The translations under genes were made by a program, and so were the position numbers. A DNA stretch of 64,000 nucleotides from Curvibacter microcysteis (GTDB taxonomy: Bacteria > Pseudomonadota > Gammaproteobacteria > Burkholderiales > Burkholderiaceae_C). Positions 43,495 through 52,341 of the stretch are shown here, in pieces. The notes under the pieces were generated by a model. That model saw only the letters and a program-made list of their open reading frames with translations. It was not told the origin of the DNA and made no database searches. The stretch's first letter is position 1. Every line of letters starts with the position of its first letter. The stretch lies in NCBI RefSeq assembly GCF_028649435.1, contig NZ_JAQSIN010000010.1; one strand, 5' to 3'.

Positions 43495-44208
43495 ATGATC
43501 CTGATCCACGACATCCTGGGCCACAAAGACGACCCCCAGTGGGGGCCCCAACTCCAAGGCCAGACGCCCGATCGCTTGCTGCTCAACCAATGGGATGCGC
43601 AAAAGAACCGGCTGCGCACCCACACCGAAAAGGGCTTGGAAATCGCCATCTCGCTGCCACGCACCACCTTCATGAAAGATGGCGACGTGCTGTACTTCAA
43701 CCCCGAGACGGGCCAGGCGCTGGTGGTGGAGATCGCCCTGCGCGAAGTGCTGGTCATCGAGCTCGACCCGCATCTGGACACCAGCCCCGAGTTGCTCACG
43801 CGCACTTGCTTCGAGCTGGGTCACGCCCTGGGCAACCAGCACTGGCCGGCCGTGGTCAAGGGCCATACCTTCTACGTGCCCCTGACCGTGGACCAGAAGG
43901 TGATGGGCTCGGTGATGCGCACCCACCAGTTCGAGCACATCCAGTACCGCTTCGTGCCGGGCTCGGAGGTGATCCGCTACCTGGCGCCGCATGAGTCCAG
44001 GCGGCTGTTCGCGGGGGCCGACTCGACCCCGCACGTGCACTACGACCAGTTGGTGGCTGCCAGTGGCACCGCGCACGCGCACCCGCATGCCCACGGGGGT
44101 GACGAGCACATGCATGAGCACAGCCACGCGCATGGGCACGACCATGACCACGGTGACGGCGAGGGGCACCACCACGCCCCTGCGCCGGCCCTTCACGCAC
44201 AGGCCTGA
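43495..44208 (+). CDS. ureE: Urease accessory protein UreE with histidine-rich tail
   Basis: UreE is the nickel metallochaperone that delivers Ni2+ to the apourease-UreDFG complex. The 237-residue product has the N-terminal peptide-binding domain and the central metal-binding domain with LVIELDPHLDT and FELGHALGNQHWPAVV. The last roughly 58 residues hold about 18 histidines (HSHAHGHDHDHGDGEGHHH), a strong nickel-storage tail. It follows ureC after ten bases and precedes ureF by three. Confidence 0.95.
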   Translation: MILIHDILGHKDDPQWGPQLQGQTPDRLLLNQWDAQKNRLRTHTEKGLEIAISLPRTTFMKDGDVLYFNPETGQALVVEIALREVLVIELDPHLDTSPELLTRTCFELGHALGNQHWPAVVKGHTFYVPLTVDQKVMGSVMRTHQFEHIQYRFVPGSEVIRYLAPHESRRLFAGADSTPHVHYDQLVAASGTAHAHPHAHGGDEHMHEHSHAHGHDHDHGDGEGHHHAPAPALHAQA

Positions 44209-44211
44209 GCG

Positions 44212-44907
44212 GTGTCGGCTTCCCCTTTGAGTTTGCTGCTGCGCACGCTTCAACTGGGCGACGGGACCTTTCCGGTGGGGGCATTCACCTTCTCCAACGG
44301 CCTGGAGTCCGCGTTGCAAACCGGTGTCGTCAGCGACGCCGCCAGCCTGAAGCGCTTTGTGCAGGGCGTGGCCTGGCAAAGCGCGGGCTTGGACGGCGTG
44401 GCCTTGTTGCACGCCCACCGCGCCGCGCGGGCCGCTGACCTGAGGCAGTTGCTGGTGGTGGACGAAGCCCTGATGATCCGGCGCGTGGGGCAGGAGCAGC
44501 GGCTCATGCTCACCCGCATGGGCAAGAAGCTCACCGAGCTGGGCGAGAGGCTGGCCCCCGGCGCCTTGCCGGCCCAGTGGCTGCAGTGCATCCGTGACGG
44601 CAGCACGCCAGGCAGCTACCCCGTCAGTGCCGGTTTGTTGTTCGCCTCGCTCGAGGTGGCTGAAGCCGAGGCCTTCGCGGTTCACCACTACGGCGTGGTG
44701 TCCATGATGCTGGGCGCCGCCCTGCGCCTCATGAAGATCGACCACTACACCACCCAGCAAATCGCTTTCGAATTGCACGGGGATATTGACGAGATCTACC
44801 AGCAGAAAGCGAACTGCGCACAGGAAGACATGGCCAGTTTCTCCCCCGTGTTTGACGTGCTGGTGGCGCAGCACGAACAGGCCACCGTTCGAATGTTCAT
44901 GAACTGA
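44212..44907 (+). CDS. ureF: Urease accessory protein UreF
   Basis: UreF joins UreD and UreG in the apourease activation complex and gates GTP hydrolysis by UreG. The 231-residue all-helical product has LQLGDGTFPVGAFTFSNGLE near the start, the UreF signature, and QQKANCAQEDMASFSPVFDV near the end. It starts with GTG 44212, three bases after ureE. Length is normal. Confidence 0.94.
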   Translation: MSASPLSLLLRTLQLGDGTFPVGAFTFSNGLESALQTGVVSDAASLKRFVQGVAWQSAGLDGVALLHAHRAARAADLRQLLVVDEALMIRRVGQEQRLMLTRMGKKLTELGERLAPGALPAQWLQCIRDGSTPGSYPVSAGLLFASLEVAEAEAFAVHHYGVVSMMLGAALRLMKIDHYTTQQIAFELHGDIDEIYQQKANCAQEDMASFSPVFDVLVAQHEQATVRMFMN

Positions 44908-44945
44908 GTCGGCTCCCCGATTTAAAAACACTCCACAGCTACGAC

Positions 44946-45575
44946 ATGAAAAGAATCACCCGCATTGGCATCGGTGGCCCCGTGGGCTCCGGCAAGACCG
45001 CCATCATTGAAGCCATCACGCCCGTGTTGATCAACTTCGGCATCAAGATGCTGATCATCACCAACGACATCGTGACCACCGAAGACGCCAAGCACGTGCA
45101 GCGCACGCTCAAAGGCATCCTGGTGGAGGAGAAAATCATGGGGGTGGAAACCGGCGCCTGCCCGCACACGGCGGTGCGCGAAGACCCGTCCATGAACCTG
45201 GCGGCGGTGGAAGACATGGAGTCCCGCTTCCCTGAAACCGACGTGGTGCTGATCGAGTCCGGTGGGGACAACCTGACCCTGACCTTCAGCCCGGCGCTGG
45301 TCGACTTCTTCATCTATGTGATTGACGTGGCCGCCGGCGACAAGATCCCGCGCAAAAATGGCCCGGGCATTTCGCAGTCGGATATTTTGGTGATCAATAA
45401 GACCGACCTGGCTCCCTATGTGGGCGCCAGTTTGCAGGTCATGCATGACGACGCCACGATGATGCGCAAGACCAAGCCCTTCATCTTCACCAATTGCAAG
45501 ACCGGTGAGGGGATTCACGAGTTGGTGGCCCTGATTCACCAAATGAGTTTGTTCGACGTCCCGCTCAAGCAATGA
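44946..45575 (+). CDS. ureG: Urease accessory GTPase UreG
   Basis: UreG is the SIMIBI GTPase that powers nickel insertion into urease. The 209-residue product has the P-loop GGPVGSGKTAIIE near residues 9-21, the metal-binding CPH motif in ETGACPHTAVRED, VLIESGGDNL, and the guanine specificity motif NKTD in ILVINKTDLAPYVG. It is 38 bases after ureF; its stop overlaps the ureD ATG by four bases. Confidence 0.98.
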   Translation: MKRITRIGIGGPVGSGKTAIIEAITPVLINFGIKMLIITNDIVTTEDAKHVQRTLKGILVEEKIMGVETGACPHTAVREDPSMNLAAVEDMESRFPETDVVLIESGGDNLTLTFSPALVDFFIYVIDVAAGDKIPRKNGPGISQSDILVINKTDLAPYVGASLQVMHDDATMMRKTKPFIFTNCKTGEGIHELVALIHQMSLFDVPLKQ

Positions 45576-46522
45576 CAGCGGCACCCGCTTGGCAAACCAG
45601 CATCGCGCACATGGAGCGGCTGGCCGAGCTGGACCCTTACCGCAGCCAGCCCGCCCAGATGCCGGCGGCCGCGCCAGGCAAGGTCGGACGGCTGCAACTG
45701 CGCTTTGAGCGTCGCCAGGGGCGCTCGGTGCTGGCCCACCTGCACCGCGTCAGTCCCTTGCTGGTCCAGCAAGCCCTGTACTGGGACGAGGCCATGCCCG
45801 AGCTGCCGATCTGCATGATCCTGTCGGTGGGGGGCGGCACCCTGCAGGGGGACCGGCTGAGCATCGAGGTCGACGTGGCCGCCGAGGCCTGCGCCCATGT
45901 CACCACCCAGGGCGCGACGCGGCTGCACGCCATGGACGCCAACTACGCGCTGCAGGCGCAAAACCTGGCGCTGGGCCCCCGCGCTTACCTTGAATACCTG
46001 CCCGAGGTGGTGATCCCTTTCCGTGACACCCGCTATGCCAGCCAGACCCACGTGCTGATGGACGAAAGCGCCACGCTGGTGCTGAGTGAATTCGTGATGC
46101 CTGGCCGTGTGCACCATGCCGGCGGTGAGTGCTTCAAGTACCGCCAGCTCTCCTTTGGCGTGCGCGTGTTTCGGCCCGGCGGACGTGCGGTGTTCAGCGA
46201 AAAGATGCTCATCGACCCCGCCCTGCAGCCGCTCGCACTGGAGAGCGTGATGCATGGCCTGCAAACCTTCGGCACCCTGCTGGTGCTGACCCCGCCCGAC
46301 GTGGCGCAGCGCGTCCGCGCGCGGGCCCGCGCGGTGTGCGGTGTGGATCTGACGGCGGGCCTGATCAGCGGGCTGTGCGATCTGCCGGGGCAGATCGGAC
46401 TCCTGTTCCGAGTCGCCGGCCTGAACAGCGAGCTGGTGCGTCAACAGATCAGAAAGTGCTGGCAGATCGCCCGCGAAGAGGCGGTCGGCCGAACCTTGCC
46501 CACCGAATTTGCATGGCGCTGA
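45572..46522 (+). CDS. ureD: Urease accessory protein UreD
   Basis: UreD (UreH) is the scaffold of the activation complex and holds a channel for nickel. The 316-residue product has GKVGRLQLRFERRQGRSVLA, SVGGGTLQGDRLSIEVDV and TQGATRLHAM, the family core. It comes after ureG, unlike the ureDABCEFG order common in betaproteobacteria, but like Yersinia and Brucella ure2. It overlaps ureG by four bases. Confidence 0.95.
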   Translation: MTAAPAWQTSIAHMERLAELDPYRSQPAQMPAAAPGKVGRLQLRFERRQGRSVLAHLHRVSPLLVQQALYWDEAMPELPICMILSVGGGTLQGDRLSIEVDVAAEACAHVTTQGATRLHAMDANYALQAQNLALGPRAYLEYLPEVVIPFRDTRYASQTHVLMDESATLVLSEFVMPGRVHHAGGECFKYRQLSFGVRVFRPGGRAVFSEKMLIDPALQPLALESVMHGLQTFGTLLVLTPPDVAQRVRARARAVCGVDLTAGLISGLCDLPGQIGLLFRVAGLNSELVRQQIRKCWQIAREEAVGRTLPTEFAWR

Positions 46523-46541
46523 CGGCGCAGAGGAGAACCCC

Positions 46542-47525
46542 ATGACCCCCAACCCCCTCCTGGATTTCATGCGCGCGCTGCTCAAAGGGTTTGCGCAGGT
46601 GTTCTTCATGAACAACGCGCTCACTGGCCTGTTCTTTGTTGCCGCCATCGGGGTGGCCAGCCAGGCCAGTGGCGACTGGACACCGTTCTGGGGTGGGCTG
46701 CTGGGTTGCGCGGCCTCCACGCTCGCCGCCCTGGTGATCGACCGCGCCAAGGACCCTTTGCACAGCGGCATGTACGGTTTCAACGGCGTGTTGCTGGGCA
46801 TCGCTGTGCCCACCTTTGTCCAGGCCAACGCACTGATGTGGGGCTTGATCGTGCTCGGCGCCGTGCTGACCACCATCTTGGTTGACGCACTGAGCAACAT
46901 GCTGACCAAGACCTGGGACGTGGCCGTCTCGACCGGACCCTTTGTGCTGACCACCTGGCTGTTGTTGCTGAGCGTGTCGGCCTTTGCCGGTCTGCATTTC
47001 AACGCCCCCGCTTCGAGCGCCTTGCCCGTGCCCCATGCGGCCCATTGGGCGGACCTGACCCCCATGCTGGCGGCGCAGGTGACGCTGCGCAACATCTCAC
47101 AGGTCTTCCTGCTCAACAACGCCTGGAGTGGTTTGCTGATCCTGGCGGGGGTGGCGCTGGCGTCGCGTGGCGCGGCCCTCGCGGCGCTGTTGGGCGCCAT
47201 GCTGGCGCTGGTTTTTGCCACCGTCCTCGGCGCGGACCGCCAGGCCGTGCACAACGGCATGTACGGCTTCAGCGCGGTGCTCAGTGCCATGGCGGTGGCC
47301 GTGGTGTTCATCACGCCTTCGCGCCAATCCGCCGTGGTGGCCGGCTTGGCCGTGCTGTTCACGGTGATCATTCAAGGTGCGCTGAACCACTGGCTGGCGC
47401 CTTTTGGCATCCCCAGCCTGACCGCGCCGTACCTGATCGCCATGTGGCTGTTCACCTTGCCCAAGATGGATTTGTTGATCCATCCGCACCAGCCCAATGC
47501 GAGCAGCTCTTTCGCCCGCCGCTGA
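46542..47525 (+). CDS. UT-family urea transporter
   Basis: The 327-residue membrane protein is a urea channel of the UT/Yut type. Two homologous halves are visible, each with the signature in DPLHSGMYGFNGVLLGIAVP and ADRQAVHNGMYGFSAVLSAM, and each preceded by FFMNNALTGL or FLLNNAWSGL. It should let urea diffuse into the cell toward urease. ATG 46542 follows AGAGGAG. It is 19 bases after ureD and is probably in the same transcript. Confidence 0.94.
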   Translation: MTPNPLLDFMRALLKGFAQVFFMNNALTGLFFVAAIGVASQASGDWTPFWGGLLGCAASTLAALVIDRAKDPLHSGMYGFNGVLLGIAVPTFVQANALMWGLIVLGAVLTTILVDALSNMLTKTWDVAVSTGPFVLTTWLLLLSVSAFAGLHFNAPASSALPVPHAAHWADLTPMLAAQVTLRNISQVFLLNNAWSGLLILAGVALASRGAALAALLGAMLALVFATVLGADRQAVHNGMYGFSAVLSAMAVAVVFITPSRQSAVVAGLAVLFTVIIQGALNHWLAPFGIPSLTAPYLIAMWLFTLPKMDLLIHPHQPNASSSFARR

Positions 47526-47560
47526 CCCGGGCCGGCCAGGCCCTGCGGGATGGGTTTGTC

Positions 47561-48397
47561 ATGTCACCTGACTTCGGCACCACCGCCGTGCTGCCCTTGA
47601 TGCTGGCGTTCAGCCTGGGCGTGCGCCATGGCTTTGACACCGACCACCTGGTGGCCATCGACTCACTGACCCGGCTGCACTTTCAGACCTACCCGCGGCT
47701 GGCGCCCTGGTGTGGGGTGTTCTTTTCGCTGGGGCATGGCTTCATTGTCTTGCTCATCGCCCTGGCCACCGATGTGTTGCGCGCGCACTGGAGCGCACCC
47801 GACTGGCTGGTGTTGACGGGCAACGGTCTGTCCATTGGCTTCTTGTTTTTGCTCGGGTGGGCCAACCTGCGCCAGGTCGTGTCCGTGCCCGCGGCGGGCA
47901 CGGGCCCCGACCCTGCGCCCGCCGCGCCTTGGTGGCTTGCGCGCCTCACCCAGCGCTTGCGCCACCCCCTGGCGGCCGGTCTGGTCGGCGCGCTGTTCGC
48001 GATTTCCTACGACACCGTGGGGCAGGCGGTCCTGTTTGGCAGCAGTGCATTGGCGGGCCCCACGGCGGCCCATCCGGTGGGGCTGGCGCTGGCGTTCTTG
48101 CTGGGCATGCTGTGCGTTGACGGTGCGGCTGGCTGGTGGATGAGTTCGCTGCTGTCTCGCCCCCATGGCAACGCGCGCCGCGTCAGCCGAAGCATGGGCC
48201 TGACCGTGGCCTTGATGAGCCTGGGCATGGCCACGCTGGGCGTGGCCCGCCAATGCTCCGGTGTGGTCGACGCCTGGGCCCAAGGCTCAGGCCTGTGGCT
48301 GAGCCTGGGCAGCTTGCTGCTGCTGACGGCCAGCTTTCTTTATGCGCGCCTCAGCACCCGGCCCGAGGCACCAGGCCCTCACCCCTCCCGACAATGA
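47561..48397 (+). CDS. NiCoT-type nickel transporter (UreH/NixA-like)
   Basis: The 278-residue membrane protein has the nickel permease signature RHGFDTDHLVAID in the second helix (HX4DH pattern near residues 24-36) and later FAISYDTVGQAVLF, with about seven hydrophobic segments. It should supply Ni2+ for urease maturation. It is shorter than HoxN-type NiCoTs (about 330), as in UreH-like proteins. ATG 47561 lies 35 bases after the urea channel gene; the stop shares bases with the mscS-type ATG. Function as a nickel permease is inferred from the motif and the context. Confidence 0.9.
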   Translation: MSPDFGTTAVLPLMLAFSLGVRHGFDTDHLVAIDSLTRLHFQTYPRLAPWCGVFFSLGHGFIVLLIALATDVLRAHWSAPDWLVLTGNGLSIGFLFLLGWANLRQVVSVPAAGTGPDPAPAAPWWLARLTQRLRHPLAAGLVGALFAISYDTVGQAVLFGSSALAGPTAAHPVGLALAFLLGMLCVDGAAGWWMSSLLSRPHGNARRVSRSMGLTVALMSLGMATLGVARQCSGVVDAWAQGSGLWLSLGSLLLLTASFLYARLSTRPEAPGPHPSRQ

Positions 48398-50613
48398 ACC
48401 TGCACACGCTGACCCAAGGGATTGCGCCCGCATTGCTTCTGGCTTGGCTCGGCCTCAGCCCGCCAGCGCTCGCCGCCCTGGGGGCCGGCGGTGTGATGGA
48501 GAACATCACCCTGCTGGCCCAGCCCTACACGGCGATTTTCGGCAGCGACGCCAAGCCGGGTTCGGCCAGCACCTTGAGTCCCCAAGAATGCCTGGACAAG
48601 GTCAAAAAAGAGTCCGAGGCGTTTGCCAAGGCCCAGTCCCGTGACCCGCATCCCCGCAGTGCGGCGACCACTGAAGCCAGCCAGCGCCAGACCTTGTACG
48701 ACGGCATCCGCAACATGTGCCTGCAGCGTCTGGCGCTGGAGCACGAATTCGACGTGCTGCACCGCCAGGGTGCGGCGGCCGCTCACCATCCCCCAGCAGC
48801 CAAGCCTGCCGGCCCTGGCGCCGCTGACAGCAGCATCACCGTGCTCTACGGGCTGGAGGTGGACAACTACAAGCTCCGCCGGTCTTTGAGCAGTGCCGAT
48901 GAATTGCTCAAGAAAAATGCCGCCCAGTTGCTGGCCCTGCAAAAGCAATTGCTGGCCGACCAGGAGGCTTTGCCTGCGTCCAGCCCAGCCCATGTCGCCA
49001 CCGACAGCGCGGCGACCGAAGCGTCCTTGCGTGCCGATCTGGCCGCTAACCAGGCCCTGTTCCGGATCCGCCTCCATGAATTCCTGAAAGAGGCCCAGCA
49101 ACAGGCGCGCAACAAGATCAAGGCCAACGACATCGCGTTGGCCGCCCTGCGCCCTCGGGTGACTTTCGATGAGGGCATGCTGCAGGGCATTCTTCAGTCG
49201 CAGCGGGACCGGAGCACCCAGCGCCCCAGCCTGCCAGGCCGTGGCGCCCACCAGCGCTCGAGCGACCGCCCAAGCCCCCCGGACGCCATCGTCAGCACCC
49301 TGTTCTGGAACCAGTTGCTGAACCAATTCCAGGCGGACCTCGACAACAAAAACCAGCAGGTCTGGCAGTGGCGCTACGACCTGTACAACGCCACCGAACG
49401 CAGCCCCGAGGTGATCGGACGCCGACTGCAGGCGCAGGCCAACGATTTGCAAGCCATCAATCTGACGGTCAACAGCCTGATGGATGGTGCTTTGTCGCGG
49501 CGTCAGGGCGATGCCAGCGTGGCGGGGCCGAGCGCGCCGCCAGCGATCGACACAGGGTTGCTGGACCAACTGGTCAACACCCTGTCCCAGGTCAACGAGA
49601 CGGAGCAAAACATGAGCATCCTGCGCGATGAAATCACCTTCGCACTGGAACAGGTGAACCCCGCCAAGCGTTGGTTCGACCACTTGTTGCTGCAGGCCGA
49701 GAGCGCCTTGCGCCTGTTCTGGGAGTTCAATCTGTTCACGCTGAAAGAGCAACTCAACGTGAATGGCCAGGATGTGGTCACCACCCAGAACATCACGGTG
49801 GGCAAGAGCCTGGGCGCCATCCTGGTGCTGGTCGTGGGCTACCTGGTGGGCGCATGGCTGCTGAAGCTGCTGCGCCAACTGGCGATCCGCTCCTTGGGTG
49901 TGAGCGAGCGTGTGGCCAACCGGGCCTACAAAGCGGCCCTGGTGGTGATGGTCGCCACCCTGGTCGTGTTCTCCCTGAACCTGGTGCACGTTCCCCTGAG
50001 CGTGTTCACCTTGTTTGGCGGGGTCTTGGCCGTCGGCTTGGGCTTTGGCGCGCAGAGCCTGGTCAAGAACCTGATTGGCGCCTTGATTCTGCAATTGACC
50101 CACCCCGCGCGGGTGGGCGACTACATCGTGGTCAACCAGCACGCCGGGTTCATCAAAACCATGGGTTGGCAGTTCTGCGTGGTCCGGGGTTTTGACGGGG
50201 ACGAGTCCATCATTTCCAACATGGAAATGCTCAGCGGATCGCTGATCAACTGGACCTATCAAGACAAGAACATGCGGCGCACAGTGACGGTGGGCGTGGC
50301 TTATGGCTCCCCCGTGCAGCAGGTGATCGACCTTCTGCTGGCCGTGGCCGCCGCCACCCCAGAGGCCCTCCAGGACCCGGCGCCCATGGTGTACTTCAAT
50401 GAATTCGGCGATTCTTCATTGACCTTCCAGTTGAAGTACTGGATCCGGTTGGACAACGCCAGCCCGGCCATCATCGACAGCGAAGTGCGCCACCGCATCA
50501 ATGACGCGCTGAACGCCGCCGGCATTGTGATGGCCTTCCCGCAGCGTGACCTGCATGTGTACCAGGACCAACCGTTCAAGGTGGACTTGGTCTCGCCGCG
50601 CCGCGCCGCCTAG
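48394..50613 (+). CDS. Large MscS-family mechanosensitive channel
   Basis: The 739-residue product has a signal peptide (ALLLAWLGLSPPALAAL), about 450 residues of periplasmic sequence rich in helices, a few membrane segments near 475-545, and the MscS pore and beta domain: GGVLAVGLGFGAQSLVKNLI, ALILQLTHPARVGDYIVVNQ, and MEMLSGSLINWTYQD. It is larger than E. coli MscS (286) and smaller than MscK (about 1120). Such channels release solutes at high membrane tension. ATG 48394 overlaps the nickel permease stop (ATGA), so it is translated with the urease operon. The link to urea use is inferred. Confidence 0.9.
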   Translation: MNLHTLTQGIAPALLLAWLGLSPPALAALGAGGVMENITLLAQPYTAIFGSDAKPGSASTLSPQECLDKVKKESEAFAKAQSRDPHPRSAATTEASQRQTLYDGIRNMCLQRLALEHEFDVLHRQGAAAAHHPPAAKPAGPGAADSSITVLYGLEVDNYKLRRSLSSADELLKKNAAQLLALQKQLLADQEALPASSPAHVATDSAATEASLRADLAANQALFRIRLHEFLKEAQQQARNKIKANDIALAALRPRVTFDEGMLQGILQSQRDRSTQRPSLPGRGAHQRSSDRPSPPDAIVSTLFWNQLLNQFQADLDNKNQQVWQWRYDLYNATERSPEVIGRRLQAQANDLQAINLTVNSLMDGALSRRQGDASVAGPSAPPAIDTGLLDQLVNTLSQVNETEQNMSILRDEITFALEQVNPAKRWFDHLLLQAESALRLFWEFNLFTLKEQLNVNGQDVVTTQNITVGKSLGAILVLVVGYLVGAWLLKLLRQLAIRSLGVSERVANRAYKAALVVMVATLVVFSLNLVHVPLSVFTLFGGVLAVGLGFGAQSLVKNLIGALILQLTHPARVGDYIVVNQHAGFIKTMGWQFCVVRGFDGDESIISNMEMLSGSLINWTYQDKNMRRTVTVGVAYGSPVQQVIDLLLAVAAATPEALQDPAPMVYFNEFGDSSLTFQLKYWIRLDNASPAIIDSEVRHRINDALNAAGIVMAFPQRDLHVYQDQPFKVDLVSPRRAA

Positions 50614-50717
50614 CACCAGAACCCGTCGCCTTCCCCTGGCCGGTTGACTGCGGTGCGAGCGGCGCTTGTTCTCGGGGGCGCTTTCCTACCGGCTCGCCGA
50701 CAGGGCCTGCCTTCTGC

Positions 50718-51188
50718 TTAACTTTGAGCCGGTTCAATCTGGTTCGGCCCCACGCGCAGTGAGTCGTAAAAACGGTTGACCAGGCTGTACATAATGCCGC
50801 CAGCCCAGGCCATGTTCAGCGAACCCGAAATCCCCTCGAGTGCCGACAAGAGTTTGAAAGGGTCGTCCGGTAGGAAGTTGGCAAACCCCAGGGTGGAAAA
50901 ACAGGAGAACGAAAAAAACAGGCTGTGGTAAAAACTTTTGAAGGCGCCAATTTCCACATACAACGCCGCCCACACCATGCTTTGAATGACCGCGCTGACA
51001 ATCAGGCTGGACATCGAAATGAACAAGCGTGCCGCCGCGTGGTAGATGCTGTGCCGCCTGCTGGCCAGTTGGTCGCTGATGCGCTGGTGAATCAGAAATG
51101 TCACTAAAGTTTGCATCAGGACACCAAAGGCAAAAAGAATAACGCCCATGGTGATCTGGTTCAGTATATTAAGATCGTTCATTTTCAA
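50718..51188 (-). CDS. Two-TM ion-channel-like protein with altered selectivity filter
   Basis: The 156-residue product has a hydrophobic start (NQITMGVILFAFGVLMQTLV), two further membrane helices and a re-entrant loop FSCFSTLGFANFLPDDPFKL. The loop has the position and proline of K+ channel P-loops, but the filter reads STLGFAN where TTVGYGD is normal. GSLNMAWAGGIMYSLVNRFY follows, as in Ion_trans_2 inner helices. It may conduct another ion or be a channel relative. Two ATG starts, 51188 and 51182, are possible. It is convergent with the mscS-type gene. Confidence 0.72.
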   Translation of the reverse strand: MKMNDLNILNQITMGVILFAFGVLMQTLVTFLIHQRISDQLASRRHSIYHAAARLFISMSSLIVSAVIQSMVWAALYVEIGAFKSFYHSLFFSFSCFSTLGFANFLPDDPFKLLSALEGISGSLNMAWAGGIMYSLVNRFYDSLRVGPNQIEPAQS

Positions 51189-51590
51189 GTTCCGATGGTC
51201 AGCTTCTTGGTGGGCCTGGCTTGTCTATTTGAGTGACCCAGGCCTTGGATTTTTATGGCCAAAATCCGGCTCCCTATTTTCCTTGGCACTGCGATTCGCA
51301 TCGATGAGCGCGGCCTGCCAATTCATTAATTCATTGTGTGAATTGATAGAGGGTCGGTAAATTTGTAATGGATTGGAAACACTGACAAGCTCATGGCGCA
51401 CATCGTGTGCGAGGCCTGCGCGGTGCCCATCACCCAAACAGTGCGAAAGGCTGTGCGGTGTCCGCTGGGAGGGCGATCAAGGGCTGGATGTGCCGGGGTT
51501 TTCCAGCAGTCCCTCGCTGGCGCGCATCAGGCTGACTATGATTCCCCCCAACGCCCTTGCCTGACCCAGGTCAAGAAGGTGGTTCCCACG
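51189..51590. other. Region without a recognised gene
   Basis: These 402 bases separate the channel-like gene and the conserved small protein. Part (51300-51380) is AT-rich and may hold the two divergent promoters. Short frames are open, for example 51225-51437 on the minus strand, but none resembles a known protein. Nothing more can be supported. Confidence 0.6.
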
Positions 51591-51998
51591 ATGACCCCAC
51601 CGCCTCTTTTTCCCATCCGCACCGAATGCCCGCCGGGCGCCTGCAACTGCGGGCGCGACGCCCTGCTGCAAAACCCCAGTGGGGACCTGCGCGTGTTGCG
51701 CCTCACGCGCGAAGAAGAAAAGCGCCTGCTGCAGCGCCTGGAAAACCTCAGCAGCCTGGCCGAGCTGCGCCGCCTGGAGACCTTGATGGCCCAGCAACTG
51801 GGCATCACGCTGAGCATCGAGTCCAGCCCGAACGGCGTGCGCAGCCTGCGCGGCATCCTGATCCTGGTCCATGAGCAACCCGGCCTGTGCCGCAAGACGC
51901 GCCAGGCCATTCCCGCCGCCATCAAGCAAAGCCTGGAGCGTCACCCCGAGATCGCGTTCGACCTGGTCGACGTGGGGGGCTTGTTTGAGGGGTTGTGA
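51591..51998 (+). CDS. Conserved small protein of unknown function
   Basis: A 135-residue soluble protein that I recognise as conserved but unnamed in Burkholderiales. It starts with a cysteine motif, RTECPPGACNCGRDALL (residues about 10-26), then LRVLRLTREEEKRLLQRLEN, and later ILVHEQPGLCRKTRQAIPAA. The C-x5-C-x-C spacing could bind a metal or form a disulfide. ATG 51591 gives MTPPPLF; the upstream open frame is not conserved as far as I recall. No function is indicated by its neighbours. Confidence 0.7.
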   Translation: MTPPPLFPIRTECPPGACNCGRDALLQNPSGDLRVLRLTREEEKRLLQRLENLSSLAELRRLETLMAQQLGITLSIESSPNGVRSLRGILILVHEQPGLCRKTRQAIPAAIKQSLERHPEIAFDLVDVGGLFEGL

Positions 51999-52107
51999 GG
52001 CTTTGAAGGCGTTCGCGGCGCACGCGAAGCCTGGCGCTCAAGGGGTTGTCGCGCGAACCGCAGGCTCGCTCCAGCCGTCTTGTTCGACCGTGAGCTGAAT
52101 CCCGATC

Positions 52108-52341
52108 TCAGACGCCCGGCGACTTCGGATTCCCCGACGCTGGGATGAAGCCCGCCGGGTTGGCGCTGTCCAGTGGCAAGCCTTTGGTTCCACTGACGTC
52201 GGCTGTGGTGTTCCAGCCCGCGAAGCTGTAGCCGGTGTTGCCCAGCACGGTGACCGCCGGCGCATTGGCGTACAGATTCGAGTCAACCGGGGCCGTTCCA
52301 CCTGCATTGGCCTTGCCCGCGTAGTGGACCCGATAGCCTTT
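52108..52341 (-). pseudogene. Remnant of an InlB B-repeat (Listeria-Bacteroides repeat) surface protein
   Basis: On the minus strand an open stretch of about 78 codons, bounded by stops and without a start, reads GYRVHYAGKANAGGTAPVDS, then AVTVLGNTGYSFAGWNTTAD. The Y-x-G-N-x-N-x-G-G-T-x-P-V-D-S and G-Y-x-F-x-G-W-N-T pattern is the InlB B-repeat (PF09479 type). The reading frame ends at the stop at 52108-52110 and the upstream part is frame-broken. It is the tail of a lost adhesin-like gene, possibly related to the Fn3 protein nearby. Confidence 0.6.

Noticed and set aside
41769..43805. Open frame of 678 codons antisense to ureC and ureE
   Set aside because: It mirrors conserved urease genes and has no recognisable domain; judged a shadow frame.
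51225..51437. Seventy-codon frame on the minus strand before the conserved small protein
   Set aside because: No ribosome site or recognisable similarity; the region more likely holds promoters.
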